Positions 1 through 7,266 of a stretch of DNA of 23,997 nt are shown in pieces. Position 1 is the stretch's first letter. Each line of letters begins with the position of its first letter. Position numbers and translations under genes: made by a program. The notes below the pieces were generated by a model, which did not search any database, had not been told where the DNA came from, and was given only the letters and a program-made list of their open reading frames with translations. The DNA comes from JAEZFI01 sp044508215 (GTDB lineage: Bacteria > Actinomycetota > Acidimicrobiia > Acidimicrobiales > Microtrichaceae), in assembly GCA_044508215.1 (NCBI GenBank), contig JBIQID010000032.1, forward strand, positions 1 through 23,997, written 5' to 3'.

Positions 1-18
1 TCGGGGCATGCTGAAACG

Positions 19-36
19 CTACTACTGCGGTAGTAG
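19..36. promoter_or_regulatory. Operator-like perfect inverted repeat
   Basis: CTACTAC-TGCG-GTAGTAG is a perfect 7-bp inverted repeat with a 4-nt centre. It is AT-richer than its surroundings and lies about 90 bp upstream of the putative small gene at 128. Its dyad form suits a dimeric repressor; BlaI/MecI-type winged-helix regulators bind TAC/GTA-containing dyads, but that assignment is only a suggestion. The controlled gene could also lie to the left, outside the window. Confidence 0.4.
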
Positions 37-127
37 AGGTCCAACAGGTGACTCGCTCATCGGGTGATGCGCCCGGCCGATGGGAATGGGTCCGGCGACT
101 CCCTGCCGCCGGGGATGGAGGCGTCCC

Positions 128-271
128 ATGAGGTTCCGTCGATTCGTCGAAGAGGCCCTGACTCGATCCGCCGAGGCGGTGGTGAAGGTGAGCAACACCG
201 TGCGGACCGGCTGGATGCTCGCCACGCGGGACGAGGACTTCCGTCTGCCGGAGCTGGCGCCAGAGGGCTGA
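128..271 (+). CDS. Small hypothetical protein (47 aa)
   Basis: I do not recognise this protein. The ATG at 128 is preceded by GGAGG at 117-121 with 6-nt spacing, the best Shine-Dalgarno sequence in this part of the window, and that decided the start. The product begins MRFRRFVEEAL, has an amphipathic-looking helical N-terminal half (residues 1-25) and ends in an acidic/proline segment. It has no cysteines, signal peptide or membrane segment. It is convergent with cofE and separated from it by two hairpins. An in-frame upstream ATG at 80 would give 63 aa but has no comparable ribosome binding site. It could be a chance reading frame in GC-rich DNA; the binding site is the main argument for it. 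Confidence 0.45.
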   Translation: MRFRRFVEEALTRSAEAVVKVSNTVRTGWMLATRDEDFRLPELAPEG

Positions 272-302
272 CCGGCGAGCGCGACGGTAGATCCAGCCCC
301 AC

Positions 303-362
303 GATTCGCGGGGCGCAGGATGCCATTCTCCGCCGAGAATGGCGTTCTGGCGCCCGCGAATC
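303..362. terminator. Long imperfect hairpin (60 nt)
   Basis: The whole segment folds back on itself. The outer arm GATTCGCGGG (303-312) pairs with CCCGCGAATC (353-362), followed by three more pairs, and the inner arm GCCATTCTC (322-330) pairs with GAGAATGGC (335-343) around a CGCC loop. The middle pairs too, with two G-U pairs and single-G bulges near 313 and 349. It lies between convergent genes and may be a bidirectional transcription stop or a palindromic repeat element. No T-run follows on the plus strand. Confidence 0.5.
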
Positions 363-366
363 CCGG

Positions 367-406
367 AAAACCGCGCTCTCCGTCCCGCGAAACGGGAGGG
401 GCGCGG
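367..406 (-). terminator. Intrinsic terminator downstream of cofE
   Basis: CCGCGC (371-376) pairs with GCGCGG (401-406), and the inner TCCCG (383-387) pairs with CGGGA (393-397). Read on the minus strand, after the cofE stop at 451, the hairpin is followed directly by TTTT (plus AAAA at 367-370). This GC stem with a short U-tract is the closest thing to a classical terminator in the window. Confidence 0.55.
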
Positions 407-450
407 TCGACTGCGTCAGCGGAGACAGGTGGGTCAGCCGGGCCGGATGT

Positions 451-1158
451 TCAGCGGAACAGGTCTTCGGAGGGGTGGCGCACGATCGCTGAGCGGACGG
501 TGTCGTCGCCGAACCAGGCGGGGTCGATCCCTCGCACCACCGCCACGGGCACACCCGCGGCCTTGCCCATGACGAGGTCGGCTGCGCCGGCGATCTCGTC
601 GACGATCGCCACCTCGGTCACCTGCAGCTCGCGCCCGTAGGCGTCGGCCGTCCCGCGCAGGTCGAGCACCGGTCGGAGCCCAGCCGAGCCGATCGCCACG
701 TCGGTGACCCCTCGCCGCCACGGGCGGCCGAAGGTGTCCGACACGATCACGGCCACGGTCGTGCCAGTGCGGCCGACGATCGCGTCGCGGATCCGCCGAG
801 CCGAGCGGTCGGGATCCTCGGGCAGCAGCGCCGCCCACCCGCGGTCGACGTTCGACAGGTCCACGCCGGCGTTGGCGCAGACGAAGCCGTGCCGGGTCTC
901 GGAGATCACCAGGTCGCCGCGGCGCCGCAGGACCCGCACCGACTCGCTCTCCACCACGGGCTTGTGGCTGAGCGGGTCGCTCGGGTCCACCTCGACCATC
1001 GCGCCCTCGGCCTTCGACACCACCTTCTGGGTCACGACCACGACGTCGTGGTCCACCAGGTCCACCGCGTCGAGGATCATGCCGGCCAGGTCGTCGCCGC
1101 GGCCGACCTCGCCGAGGCCCTCGACGGGCAGCACCTGGAGACCGGGGCCGGTGCTCAC
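451..1158 (-). CDS. cofE: Coenzyme F420-0:L-glutamate ligase CofE
   Basis: Adds L-glutamate residues to F420-0 using GTP, the last stage of cofactor F420 biosynthesis, in the cytoplasm. The 235-aa product shows the CofE signatures: VVTQKVVSKAEG (residues 41-52), GFVCANAGVDLSNV (91-104, carrying conserved metal/substrate-binding Asn and Asp), SDTFGRPWRRGVTDVAIG (140-157) and DEIAGAADLVMGK (187-199). The GTG start at 1158 is chosen because its GTGA overlaps the cofD stop by four bases, indicating translational coupling; longer frames run into cofD. It lacks the C-terminal FMN/nitroreductase-like domain that makes mycobacterial FbiB about 448 aa, so it is a stand-alone, archaeal-length CofE. The dehydro-F420-0 reduction done by that domain must be encoded elsewhere. 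Confidence 0.93.
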   Translation of the reverse strand: MSTGPGLQVLPVEGLGEVGRGDDLAGMILDAVDLVDHDVVVVTQKVVSKAEGAMVEVDPSDPLSHKPVVESESVRVLRRRGDLVISETRHGFVCANAGVDLSNVDRGWAALLPEDPDRSARRIRDAIVGRTGTTVAVIVSDTFGRPWRRGVTDVAIGSAGLRPVLDLRGTADAYGRELQVTEVAIVDEIAGAADLVMGKAAGVPVAVVRGIDPAWFGDDTVRSAIVRHPSEDLFR

Positions 1159-2108
1159 GCGAGCGTCGCCGCTGCGATGCAGTCGCGGCCGAGGCGGGCC
1201 GCGGCGGCGCGATCGGTCATCACCGTGGAGGTCACATGGCAGCGCACGCCCAGCTCTTCGATCGCCGGTGCGAGGTCGGCGTCCACCTCGTCGACCAGCA
1301 AGGTGGAGCACACCTCGCGGTACCACTCGGCCACCCCGCGGGCGCTCGGCTCGCCGCCCAGCTCGGCGAGCAGCCGATCGGCGGGCCCCTTCAGCGCTCG
1401 TCCGCCGATGATCGGTGAGACGGCCACGCACCGGTCCCGGGCGGCGACGACGGCGTCGCGGATCCCTGGGACGGCGAACACCGGCCCGATCGACACCACA
1501 GGGTTCGACGGCGCGATCACCACGAGGTCGGCGCCGTCGATCGCCTCGAGCACGCCGGGCGCGGGGGTCGCCGCCTCGGCGCCCACGAAGCGCACCTCTG
1601 CGACCGGCACACCGTGCTGCTCGCGCACGAAGTACTCCTGGAACGACAGCTCGTCGCCGTCGACGGTCAGCAAGCGGGTGGCGAGGGGATCATCGGTCAC
1701 GGGCAGCACCGCGAACCCCAGGCCCCACGCAGCGGCGATCTCGGTGGTCACCTCCGACAGCGCCGCGCCCTCGGCGAGGCGGGTGGTCCGCCACAGGTGC
1801 GTGCCGAGGTCCCGGTCGCCCAGGGAGAACCACCCGATGTCGGGCCGCTCGGCGCTCGCGGCGTACCGGCGGAGCTCGTCCATGGCCCGCCACGTCTCGT
1901 CCCGGAGGCCCCAGCCGCGCTCGGGGTCGATCGCCTCGGCGCACGTGTAGACGACCGTGTCGAGGTCGGGGGAGACGGCCAGGCCGCAGATCCGCTCGTC
2001 GTCGGCGACGTTCACGACGGCGGTCAGTTCGGTGGCCGCCTCCACGTCCTGGAAGCCGCGCAGCAGCCGAGCGGCACCGACGCCGCCGGCGATCACACAG
2101 ACCCTCAC
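1155..2108 (-). CDS. cofD: 2-phospho-L-lactate/phosphoenolpyruvate transferase CofD (FbiA)
   Basis: Transfers the phospholactyl or phosphoenolpyruvyl group from its guanosine-activated form to the deazaflavin Fo, giving (dehydro-)F420-0. The 317-aa length is usual for the family. Family motifs are GGVGAARLLRGF near residues 8-19, NVADDE at 33-38, a central NPVVSIGPV nucleotide-binding stretch and SPIIGGRALKGPA. The start is GTG at 2108, preceded on the minus strand by a GAAGG ribosome binding site with about 7-nt spacing. It forms a two-gene unit with cofE through a four-base overlap. The 94-bp gap to gmd holds a hairpin at the gmd end, so cofD-cofE may be transcribed separately. No Fo synthase (fbiC) or guanylyltransferase (cofC/fbiD) lies in the window. 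Confidence 0.94.
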   Translation of the reverse strand: MRVCVIAGGVGAARLLRGFQDVEAATELTAVVNVADDERICGLAVSPDLDTVVYTCAEAIDPERGWGLRDETWRAMDELRRYAASAERPDIGWFSLGDRDLGTHLWRTTRLAEGAALSEVTTEIAAAWGLGFAVLPVTDDPLATRLLTVDGDELSFQEYFVREQHGVPVAEVRFVGAEAATPAPGVLEAIDGADLVVIAPSNPVVSIGPVFAVPGIRDAVVAARDRCVAVSPIIGGRALKGPADRLLAELGGEPSARGVAEWYREVCSTLLVDEVDADLAPAIEELGVRCHVTSTVMTDRAAAARLGRDCIAAATLA

Positions 2109-2185
2109 GAACGAACCTTCACGGGCAGACCTTCAGAACAAGTCCTCGGCGACCAGACCCTCACGCTCCGGCCCCGCTCGGCTGG

Positions 2186-2204
2186 GAGGCCGCCCGACGG
2201 CCTC
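2186..2204 (-). terminator. Hairpin at the end of gmd
   Basis: GAGGCCG (2186-2192) and CGGCCTC (2198-2204) form a perfect 7-bp stem with a 5-nt loop. The hairpin overlaps the gmd stop codon on the minus strand. There is no U-tract. It may be a GC-type terminator or attenuator between gmd and cofD. Confidence 0.35.
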
Positions 2205-3186
2205 AGGAGAGGTGGCTGAGCTTGCCCTGCACGAAGTCGAGGTCGGCGGTGACCATCATCGTGACGAGCTGCTCGAACGACACCTCGGGCGTCCAGTTCA
2301 GGACCTTCTGGGCCTTCGCCGGGTCACCGATGAGGAGGTCGACCTCGGCGGGACGGAAGAACTTCTCGTCGACCACCACGTAGTCCTCCCAGTTGAGGTC
2401 GACGTGGCCGAACGCGATCTCGCAGAACTCCCGCACCGAGTGCGTCTCGCCGGTGGCAACCACGTAGTCGTCGGGCTGGTCCTGCTGCAGCATCAGCCAC
2501 ATCGCCCGCACGTAGTCGCCGGCGAAGCCCCAGTCGCGCTGCGCCTCCAGGTTGCCCAGCCGGAGCTCGTCCTGCAGGCCCAGCTTGATGCGAGCAACAG
2601 CGTGGCTGATCTTGCGGGTCACGAACTCGAGGCCCCGGCGGGGCGACTCGTGGTTGAAGAGGATGCCGGAGCTGGCGTGCAGGTCGTAGCTCTCCCGGTA
2701 GTTCACGGTGATCCAGTGGCCGTACACCTTGGCCACGCCGTAGGGGGAGCGCGGGTAGAACGGCGTGGTCTCGCGCTGGGGGACCTCGAGGACCTTCCCG
2801 AACATCTCCGAGCTGGACGCCTGGTAGAAGCGGATCTCGGGGTTCACCACCCGGATGGCGTCGAGGAGGCGGGTCACGCCCAGGGCCGTCACCTCACCCG
2901 TCATCACGGGCTGGTTGAACGAGGTGGGCACGAACGACTGCGCGGCGAGGTTGTACACCTCGTCGGGGCGGTACTCCCGCAGCAGCTCGATCAGCGACAT
3001 CTGGTCGAGCAGATCGCCCTGGACCGTGGCGATCTTGTCCTGCAGGTGGGCGATGCGCTCGAAGGTGACCGTGGAGGAGCGCCTGACCATGCCGAAGACT
3101 TCGTAGTCCTGCTCCAACAGGAGCTCCGCCAGGTACGAGCCGTCCTGGCCGGTGATGCCGGTGATGAGCGCTCTCTTCTTCGCCAT
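2203..3186 (-). CDS. gmd: GDP-mannose 4,6-dehydratase
   Basis: Converts GDP-D-mannose to GDP-4-keto-6-deoxy-D-mannose with bound NADP(H). The 327-aa extended SDR fold is visible: Rossmann motif TGITGQDGSYLAE (glycines 10, 13, 16), the catalytic region SSSEMFG (124-130, with Glu127 and Ser125/126 matching the E. coli Thr/Glu pair), Tyr149-x3-Lys153 in SPYGVAK, and the substrate motif RDWGFAGDYV. The length is at the short end of the family (about 320-370). The start is ATG at 3186; an upstream TAGTGT box would place the transcript start only a few bases before it. It lies downstream of rmd, separated by 120 bp containing a strong hairpin. The function is secure; the end product depends on rmd. 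Confidence 0.96.
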   Translation of the reverse strand: MAKKRALITGITGQDGSYLAELLLEQDYEVFGMVRRSSTVTFERIAHLQDKIATVQGDLLDQMSLIELLREYRPDEVYNLAAQSFVPTSFNQPVMTGEVTALGVTRLLDAIRVVNPEIRFYQASSSEMFGKVLEVPQRETTPFYPRSPYGVAKVYGHWITVNYRESYDLHASSGILFNHESPRRGLEFVTRKISHAVARIKLGLQDELRLGNLEAQRDWGFAGDYVRAMWLMLQQDQPDDYVVATGETHSVREFCEIAFGHVDLNWEDYVVVDEKFFRPAEVDLLIGDPAKAQKVLNWTPEVSFEQLVTMMVTADLDFVQGKLSHLS

Positions 3187-3196
3187 AGGTGTCCCG

Positions 3197-3202
3197 ACAC
3201 TA
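3197..3202 (-). promoter_or_regulatory. Candidate -10 box for gmd
   Basis: On the minus strand, TAGTGT (TAnnnT pattern) ends 10 nt before the gmd ATG, which would give a nearly leaderless transcript. The ribosome binding site before gmd is weak, and a hairpin separates gmd from rmd, so an independent promoter is plausible. No -35 box was recognised. Confidence 0.35.
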
Positions 3203-3263
3203 CTCGGGTCGGTCCCGAGCCCATGGCAGCCGAACGGATCAGGTGCCGCAGGGCCCGGTGCCC

Positions 3264-3301
3264 CCGCCCGAGGTGGGGGAGGGTGCCGTCACCTCGGGCG
3301 G
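3264..3301 (-). terminator. Strong hairpin after rmd
   Basis: CCGCCCGAGGTG (3264-3275) is perfectly complementary to CACCTCGGGCGG (3290-3301), a 12-bp stem with a 14-nt loop. It begins 5 bases after the rmd stop when read on the minus strand. There is no U-run. It is probably a GC-type terminator or mRNA 3' stabiliser between rmd and gmd. Confidence 0.5.
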
Positions 3302-3306
3302 CACGG

Positions 3307-4206
3307 TCAGGGGCGGGTGCGGCACTCCTCGAGCAGCTCCCGGAGGCTCCGCTCGATGGGGATCTCGGGCTCCCAGCCGGTGTGCTCGGTGATGAGCGAG
3401 TGGTCGCCGACGAGGACGGGGAGGTCGACCGGGCGCTGCAGGTCGGGGTCCGCCTCGATGCGCAGCGGCCGCTCGGCGTTGGCGATCAGCATGTCGCACA
3501 CCTCCGCCACCGAGAACGCCGTGCCGCTGCAGACGTTGTAGACGGTGCCGGGGTGCCCGGACGTGACCAGCGTCCGGTAGGCGCGCACCACGTCGCGCAC
3601 GTCGGTGAGGTCACGGCGGGGTGTCAGGTTGCCGGCGCTGATGGTGTCACCGCCCTCGCGCTCCGTCCGGACGATGCGCATCGCCACGGCAGGGGCCAGG
3701 AACCGCTCGGACTGCCCGGGGCCCACGTGGTTGAACGCCCGCACGCACACCACGTCCAGGCCACGACCCAGCCAGGCCTGCAGGCCCAGGAACTCCGCCG
3801 CGATCTTCGAGGCGGCGTATGGGCTGACGGGTCGCAGGGGAGTGGCCTCGGTGATCGGCAGCTCCTCCGGCGGCACGATGCCGTACACGTCGGCGCTGCC
3901 GATGCTGAGCACGCGTTCGACGCCGGCGGTGCGGGCCGCGGCCAGCACGTTGAGCGTGCCCTCGGCGTTCGCCCGGAACGTGTCGAGCGGGTGGTCCCAC
4001 GAACCACCCACGTCGGCGTCGCCCGCCAGGTGGTACACCACCTCGGGCGCGACGTCGAGGAACAGCTTCTCGAAGCCCTCGGCGTCGAGGAGGTCCGGAC
4101 CGCCTTCGGAGCGGTCGGTGCCGATCACCTCGTCGCCCGCGTCGGTCAGGTGCTGCGCCAGGTGGCGGCCGACGAAGCCGCTGGCGCCGGTGATGAGTGC
4201 ACGCAC
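3307..4206 (-). CDS. rmd: GDP-6-deoxy-D-mannose reductase (NAD-dependent epimerase/dehydratase family)
   Basis: Probably reduces the C4 keto group of Gmd's product to GDP-D-rhamnose. The 299-aa extended SDR has a TGASGFVG nucleotide-binding motif (glycines 7, 10, 13), SIGSADVYG (101-109) and catalytic Tyr130-x3-Lys134 in SPYAASK. It also has the Rmd-type RAFNHVGPGQS, a GNL...RRDLTDVRDVV block and a C-terminal TGWEPEIPI. The GTG at 4206 is chosen because GAGG precedes it by 8 nt and the Rossmann strand starts at once; the ATG at 4245 would add 13 residues without a binding site. GDP-fucose synthase (Fcl) or GDP-6-deoxytalose enzymes are related alternatives, but the GPGQS/GNL/RDLTDVRDVV pattern fits Rmd best. 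It diverges from the big glycosyltransferase at 4342. Confidence 0.82.
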   Translation of the reverse strand: MRALITGASGFVGRHLAQHLTDAGDEVIGTDRSEGGPDLLDAEGFEKLFLDVAPEVVYHLAGDADVGGSWDHPLDTFRANAEGTLNVLAAARTAGVERVLSIGSADVYGIVPPEELPITEATPLRPVSPYAASKIAAEFLGLQAWLGRGLDVVCVRAFNHVGPGQSERFLAPAVAMRIVRTEREGGDTISAGNLTPRRDLTDVRDVVRAYRTLVTSGHPGTVYNVCSGTAFSVAEVCDMLIANAERPLRIEADPDLQRPVDLPVLVGDHSLITEHTGWEPEIPIERSLRELLEECRTRP

Positions 4207-4240
4207 GTCAGGTGACCTCGGGGCGGGGGTCCATCGCCGC

Positions 4241-4246
4241 AGCATA
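4241..4246 (-). promoter_or_regulatory. Candidate -10 box for rmd
   Basis: TATGCT on the minus strand lies 34 nt upstream of the rmd GTG, which would leave a leader of about 27 nt holding the GAGG ribosome binding site. It is back-to-back with a plus-strand TACGCT at 4262. No convincing -35 box is visible. Confidence 0.33.
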
Positions 4247-4261
4247 CGCGGAGGCCTCGGC

Positions 4262-4267
4262 TACGCT
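4262..4267 (+). promoter_or_regulatory. Candidate -10 box for the glycosyltransferase/DUF5719 operon
   Basis: TACGCT sits in the 9-mer CTACGCTCG (4261-4269), which recurs exactly before the phosphomannomutase gene (17876-17884). Transcription would begin near 4274, upstream of both possible starts of the glycosyltransferase gene. Confidence 0.35.
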
Positions 4268-4341
4268 CGGGCCACGGACGGACGTGACCGGGCGTGCGGA
4301 GCGTCGAACCACCCACCCCCCTCCCCACCTGCACCCTCCGT

Positions 4342-7266
4342 ATGTCGCTGACCTCTCCCCCTGACGATCCCGTCGCACCGTCCACCGCCGAAGACGCAGC
4401 GGTGCACCGTCAGGGGGCGCCCACCGTCGTGGCGGTCGTGGTCACCCGCGACCCCGGTCCGTCGTTCGACGAGGCCATGGAGTCGCTGGCCGCGCAGGAC
4501 TACCCGACGCTGTCGATCCTCGTGGTCGACGCCGGGAGCGCCGAGGACGTGACGCCGCGGGTCGCCGAGGTGGCGCCCTCCGCGTTCGTGCGCCGCTCGG
4601 AGCAGCCCCTGTCGTTCGCCGAGGCCACCGAAGGGGTCCTCGGCACCGTGGAAGGCGCCGCGTTCTACCTGTTCTGCCACGACGACACGGCGCTCGAGGA
4701 GGGAGCGGTGCAGGCGTTGGTCGCCGAGGCGTTCCGCTCGAACGCCGGGATCGTCGGGGCGAAGCTCGTCGACTGGGACGACCCCGAGCGCCTGCGGTCG
4801 GTGGGCGCACGGGTCGACCGGTTCGCCTACCCGGCGCCGATCTCCGAGCCGGGCGAGCTCGACCAGGCCCAGCACGACGTGGCGCAGGAGGTCTTCTTGG
4901 TCTCCAGCGCGGCGATGCTGGTCCGCGCCGACCTCTTCGGCGATCTCGCCGGGTTCGACCCCACGGTCGACCTGGTCGCCGCCGAGCTGGACCTCTGCTG
5001 GCGGGCCCGAGTCGCCGGAGCGCGGACCGTGGTGGCCCCCTCCGCCGTCGCTCGGCACGCCTCGAGATCGCCGGTGTCGGATCCCGACGCGGAGGAGGCC
5101 CGGCGCTCGCACCGAGCCCAGGCCCGGGTGCTGTTCACCTGCGCATCGACCGCCACGCTCCTGCGGGTGGTCCCGGTGGCGGCCGTCCTCTCCATCCTCG
5201 ACCTGCTCCTCAACCTGGTCACCGGCCGCCTCTCCAACGTGAGGGACATCGGCGGCGCCTGGGTGTGGAACGTGGTGCACCTTCCCCGCACCCTCGCGGC
5301 ACGACGCCGCACCCAACGACGGCGCAGGACCTCCGATCGGGAGATCGCGCTCCAACAGGTGAGGGGTTCCGCCCGGATCGCCGCGTACTTCCGGCGCGCC
5401 CGGTCGAGTGGTGAGGTGCGCCTGCCGGCAGCCATCGCCGCGGCACGCGGCCTCCCGGCGCAGTGGCACGAGGGGAGCGGCGGGCTGGCACTCGGCGGGC
5501 TGGCGGCGATCGCGCTGGTGCTGCTGCTCGGGTCGCGGGGCATCCTCACCGACGGCGCCACCGCCATGCGCGAGCTGGCGCCGCTCACCGACCCCGGCGC
5601 CCTCATGCGTCACTGGTGGGACGGCTGGCGGCCGGCGGGGACCGGGCACGCTGCCCCGGCGCCGCTCCTCCACCTCGTCGTGGGCCTGGCCGACAAGGTG
5701 ACCTTCGGATCCGGCGGATTCGTGCGCACGTTGCTGGTGCTGCTCCCGCTGTTCCTCGGCCCGATCGGTGCCTGGCGGATGATGCGCGGTGCGGGCTCGT
5801 CGCGCGCCCGCCTGGCAGCGACCGCCGCCTACGCCGCAGTGCCGGTCGCCATGGATGCCGTCGCCGAAGGACGGCTGGCTGCGATCGGCCTCTACGGGGC
5901 GATGCCGTGGATCCTCGGCCGGCTGCTCCGGATCGCCGCCGGCGCGGGCGGCGACGCCACCGCGACGCCGATGACCGGTCCAGTCGACGAACGTCGGATG
6001 CGGAGCCCCGGGCGTGCCGGCGCGGGTCTCGGGCTGGTGGTGGCCGCGGCGATGCTCGTCGCGCCCCTTTCGCTCGCAGTGCTGCTGGTGACCGCGCTGG
6101 TGGTCGCCATCGTGCAGGCCGACGGCGGCGTCGCCCGGGTGCGTCGAGTGCTGGTGACCACCGCCGTGGCGACCGTCGTCGCCTTGTTGGTCCACCTGCC
6201 GTCGGCGGTCGACCTCCTCGCGAACCGTGACCGCTGGTCGGCGCCGTGGGCAGGCGGCACCTGGCGAGAGGTCCCATCGCTGCGCCGCCTCTTCCAGCTC
6301 TCGGTCGGCCCGACGCCCGGCGGCTGGCTGTTCCTCGGTCTCGCGATCGCCGCCGTGCTGGTGCTTCTCGTCGGCCGCGGCTGGCGGCTCCGCTGGGGCA
6401 TCACCGGATGGGCGCTCGCCGTCGCCTCGTGGCTCTCGGTGGCGGCGCTGGCCCGCTGGGGCGGTGACGGGTCCCTGCCATCGCTGTCGTTCCTGCTCGT
6501 CCCCGCCGCGCTCGGCCTCGCCCTCGCGATCGGGTCCGGCGTGGCGGCCTTCGAGGCAGACGTCATGGGATCGGTGTTCGGCTGGCGGCAGGTGGGCTCG
6601 GCCGTCGCGCTCGTGGCGGTGCTCGCCGGGCTGCTGCCGTTCCTCGTTGCGTCGGCCGACGGTCGCTGGCGGTCACCCAACCTCGGCGTCGCCAGCTCGC
6701 TCACCGCGCTCGCCGAGGACGAGGAGGGGACGGGTCGCGCCCTGTGGCTCGGCGTGCCCGGCGACCTTCCGGGCGCGGCGCACGTCATCGACGGCGGGGT
6801 CGGCGTCCTGCTCACCGACCGGATCGTCCCGACGTTCGACGACGCTGCGTCGTGGCCGATGTCCGACGAGGAGCGGGACCTCCTCGCCGACGTGGAGCAG
6901 TTGCAGCGCGCCGAGACCCGCACCGCCGGGGAGGCGCTCGCTCGCTACGAGGTCGGCTACGTGATCGTGCTGCGTTCACCCGACGGGCGCACCTCGGTGG
7001 AGGTCCCCCAGCTGGCGCCGCTGCTCGACGTGCTGGGCGAGCAGCTGGACCTGCGGCCCGTCGAGGTGTCGCCCGGGATGGACGTGTACCGCACCGGTGA
7101 CGTCGACGAGCCCGCCGATCGAGGTGAGGGCGGTGGAGGACATCGCCTGTTGGTCGTCCTGCAGCTCGTCGCCATCGTGGCGGCGGCCGCGGTGGCCGGC
7201 AGCCGTCGGCGTGCCCCCGCTGCGTCGATGACGGAGGCGGTCGACAGCGAGGAGGTGGCCCAGTGA
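4342..7266 (+). CDS. Giant membrane glycosyltransferase, GT2 domain plus polytopic C-terminus
   Basis: A 974-aa protein. Residues about 28-260 form a GT-A fold family 2 transferase: VVAVVVTRDPG (29-39), a VVDAG strand end (61-65), CHDD (112-115, nucleotide-sugar/metal-binding Asp pair) and LDLCWRARVAG, the catalytic-acid region. A hydrophobic hairpin follows at about 273-295 and a basic linker (RRRTQRRRR). From about residue 380 there are many membrane helices, an extracytoplasmic C-terminal region and a final helix near 936-955. It probably transfers a sugar to a lipid-linked or surface glycan; donor and acceptor are unknown. It heads an operon, with its TGA overlapping the DUF5719 GTG. The ATG at 4342 gives MSLTSPP; a GTG at 4294 would add 16 residues, and neither has a clear ribosome binding site. 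Confidence 0.85.
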   Translation: MSLTSPPDDPVAPSTAEDAAVHRQGAPTVVAVVVTRDPGPSFDEAMESLAAQDYPTLSILVVDAGSAEDVTPRVAEVAPSAFVRRSEQPLSFAEATEGVLGTVEGAAFYLFCHDDTALEEGAVQALVAEAFRSNAGIVGAKLVDWDDPERLRSVGARVDRFAYPAPISEPGELDQAQHDVAQEVFLVSSAAMLVRADLFGDLAGFDPTVDLVAAELDLCWRARVAGARTVVAPSAVARHASRSPVSDPDAEEARRSHRAQARVLFTCASTATLLRVVPVAAVLSILDLLLNLVTGRLSNVRDIGGAWVWNVVHLPRTLAARRRTQRRRRTSDREIALQQVRGSARIAAYFRRARSSGEVRLPAAIAAARGLPAQWHEGSGGLALGGLAAIALVLLLGSRGILTDGATAMRELAPLTDPGALMRHWWDGWRPAGTGHAAPAPLLHLVVGLADKVTFGSGGFVRTLLVLLPLFLGPIGAWRMMRGAGSSRARLAATAAYAAVPVAMDAVAEGRLAAIGLYGAMPWILGRLLRIAAGAGGDATATPMTGPVDERRMRSPGRAGAGLGLVVAAAMLVAPLSLAVLLVTALVVAIVQADGGVARVRRVLVTTAVATVVALLVHLPSAVDLLANRDRWSAPWAGGTWREVPSLRRLFQLSVGPTPGGWLFLGLAIAAVLVLLVGRGWRLRWGITGWALAVASWLSVAALARWGGDGSLPSLSFLLVPAALGLALAIGSGVAAFEADVMGSVFGWRQVGSAVALVAVLAGLLPFLVASADGRWRSPNLGVASSLTALAEDEEGTGRALWLGVPGDLPGAAHVIDGGVGVLLTDRIVPTFDDAASWPMSDEERDLLADVEQLQRAETRTAGEALARYEVGYVIVLRSPDGRTSVEVPQLAPLLDVLGEQLDLRPVEVSPGMDVYRTGDVDEPADRGEGGGGHRLLVVLQLVAIVAAAAVAGSRRRAPAASMTEAVDSEEVAQ

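Noticed and set aside
1957..4215. A 752-codon plus-strand frame across gmd and rmd
   Set aside because: It is antisense to two well-supported enzymes and its composition (His/Gly/Val/Leu/Arg rich) is that of a shadow frame.
4261..6195. A 644-codon open frame on the minus strand opposite the giant glycosyltransferase
   Set aside because: Low-complexity Arg/Gly/His/Glu-rich translation with no motif; it is the usual antisense shadow of a GC-rich gene with biased third positions.
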